Shown piece by piece: positions 63,301-64,000 of a stretch of 64,000 bases of DNA; the stretch's first letter is position 1; the number at the start of each line of letters is the position of its first letter. Source of the DNA: Parus major (taxonomy: Eukaryota > Chordata > Aves > Passeriformes > Paridae); the NCBI RefSeq assembly GCF_001522545.3, contig NC_031771.1, forward strand, positions 65,290,492-65,354,491. The letters are read 5' to 3'. Below the pieces are notes generated by a model, which did not search any database, was not told the origin of the DNA, and saw only the letters and a list, made by a program, of their open reading frames with translations. Both the position numbers and the translations under genes were made by a program.

Positions 63301-63722
63301 GGTTTAAGATGAGTTAAAAACTGAACAACACAGTCTGCACTCCCTTGGTTAGTGTCTGAAGATTGAGAACCACGTCAAAACAAACACCTCTCTGCACAGA
63401 GACAGACTTCTGCGAGGAGTAAGGAATTCCTTCCAGCAGGATACACAGTCTCTTGAGACAGACAGAGGAAAAAAAAAATCTGACTGATTTCACAGACATT
63501 TGCTTCACTGGGAGGTGGAAATCTAAACACGTGAATGGTTGTACCCTTGAGGCTGCCTACAGAGCATAGCAGCGTTTAGATCCAGAGCTGGCTCTGGATT
63601 AGCTCAGGTACAGGGGGGGCAGGAGCACAGGATAAACCAGCTCAGACATCAGAAATCCTCCCAGCACACACAGCCCTGGACAGCCCACTCCTGGCTGACC
63701 AGGCTGGCAGAGGGCTGTGCTG

Positions 63723-63782
63723 AGATATATATATATATAGATATATTTATATATATATATATAAACCTGGTGGTATATATAG
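63723..63782. repeat. TA-rich microsatellite
   Basis: Two (TA)n blocks with single interruptions, then AAACCTGGTGG and another TATATATAG. Self-complementary, in the upstream intron. Confidence 0.92.
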
Positions 63783-64000
63783 CCAAGATTCTGTTCCCTT
63801 ACATTTATCTGCAGTATTGAGCAATGCAGTTGCACCTCTGCTCTGACCTGAGCAGCAGAAAGTGCAGCTGCAAGAGCTCTGATCCTCAAGGGAGCCTGGT
63901 TCCCAGCACAATTCCCAACCCATTTGCTCATTCTCTGTCTCTGCTCACACAAGAATACAAATAGAGACAGAGGGACAAAAAGCAGGAGCGCATAACAGTT

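Larger units (their letters stand above)
59415..64000 (-). other. CTNNA2: CTNNA2 intron upstream of the first coding exon (partial)
   Basis: A good acceptor at 59415-59416 shows that the first coding exon is preceded by an intron, so this stretch is intronic and the 5' UTR exon or exons lie further right. It holds a 17-bp direct repeat at 60359-60399 and a TA-rich microsatellite at 63723-63782. I see no promoter, CpG island or CR1 copy. Confidence 0.8.

Overview
The window is a piece of a bird nuclear genome. Two things support this: many 3'-truncated copies of CR1, the dominant LINE of birds, on both strands, and four exons encoding a protein I recognise as vertebrate alpha-N-catenin (CTNNA2). 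A probable solo LTR nested in one CR1 copy would fit a songbird, but the order is only a guess. The DNA is AT-rich, intronic in character and poor in CpG. It contains one ambiguous base (N), inside a long microsatellite, as expected of a draft assembly.

The only gene I can support is CTNNA2, read on the minus strand. In transcription order (right to left) there are four coding exons: 59414-59308 (start codon, residues 1-34), 20909-20714 (residues 35-99 and the first base of codon 100), 4389-4223 (rest of codon 100 to residue 155) and 397-278 (residues 156-195). The reading frame joins exactly across all three junctions and gives the first 195 residues of alpha-N-catenin without a break. The 5' UTR and promoter lie beyond position 64000, and the remaining coding exons lie to the left of position 1. 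About 99% of the window is therefore intron: more than 4.5 kb upstream of the first coding exon, then 38.4 kb, 16.3 kb and 3.8 kb, plus the first 277 bases of the next intron.

The introns hold about twenty CR1 fragments, one probable solo LTR inserted into an older CR1, several microsatellites and a few short tandem duplications. There is also a striking long inverted repeat with arms of about 160 bp and a 38-bp loop at 48862-49220. I found no other protein-coding gene, no tRNA or rRNA, and no processed pseudogene I could recognise.

The observations most worth checking are the GC-AG splice donor after the first coding exon, the long inverted repeat, the dense CpG cluster confined to the third coding exon, and a 273-bp pair of nearly identical inverted CR1 copies 9 kb apart. 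I did not find a convincing new biological system. The window is ordinary avian intronic sequence with some unusual local structure.
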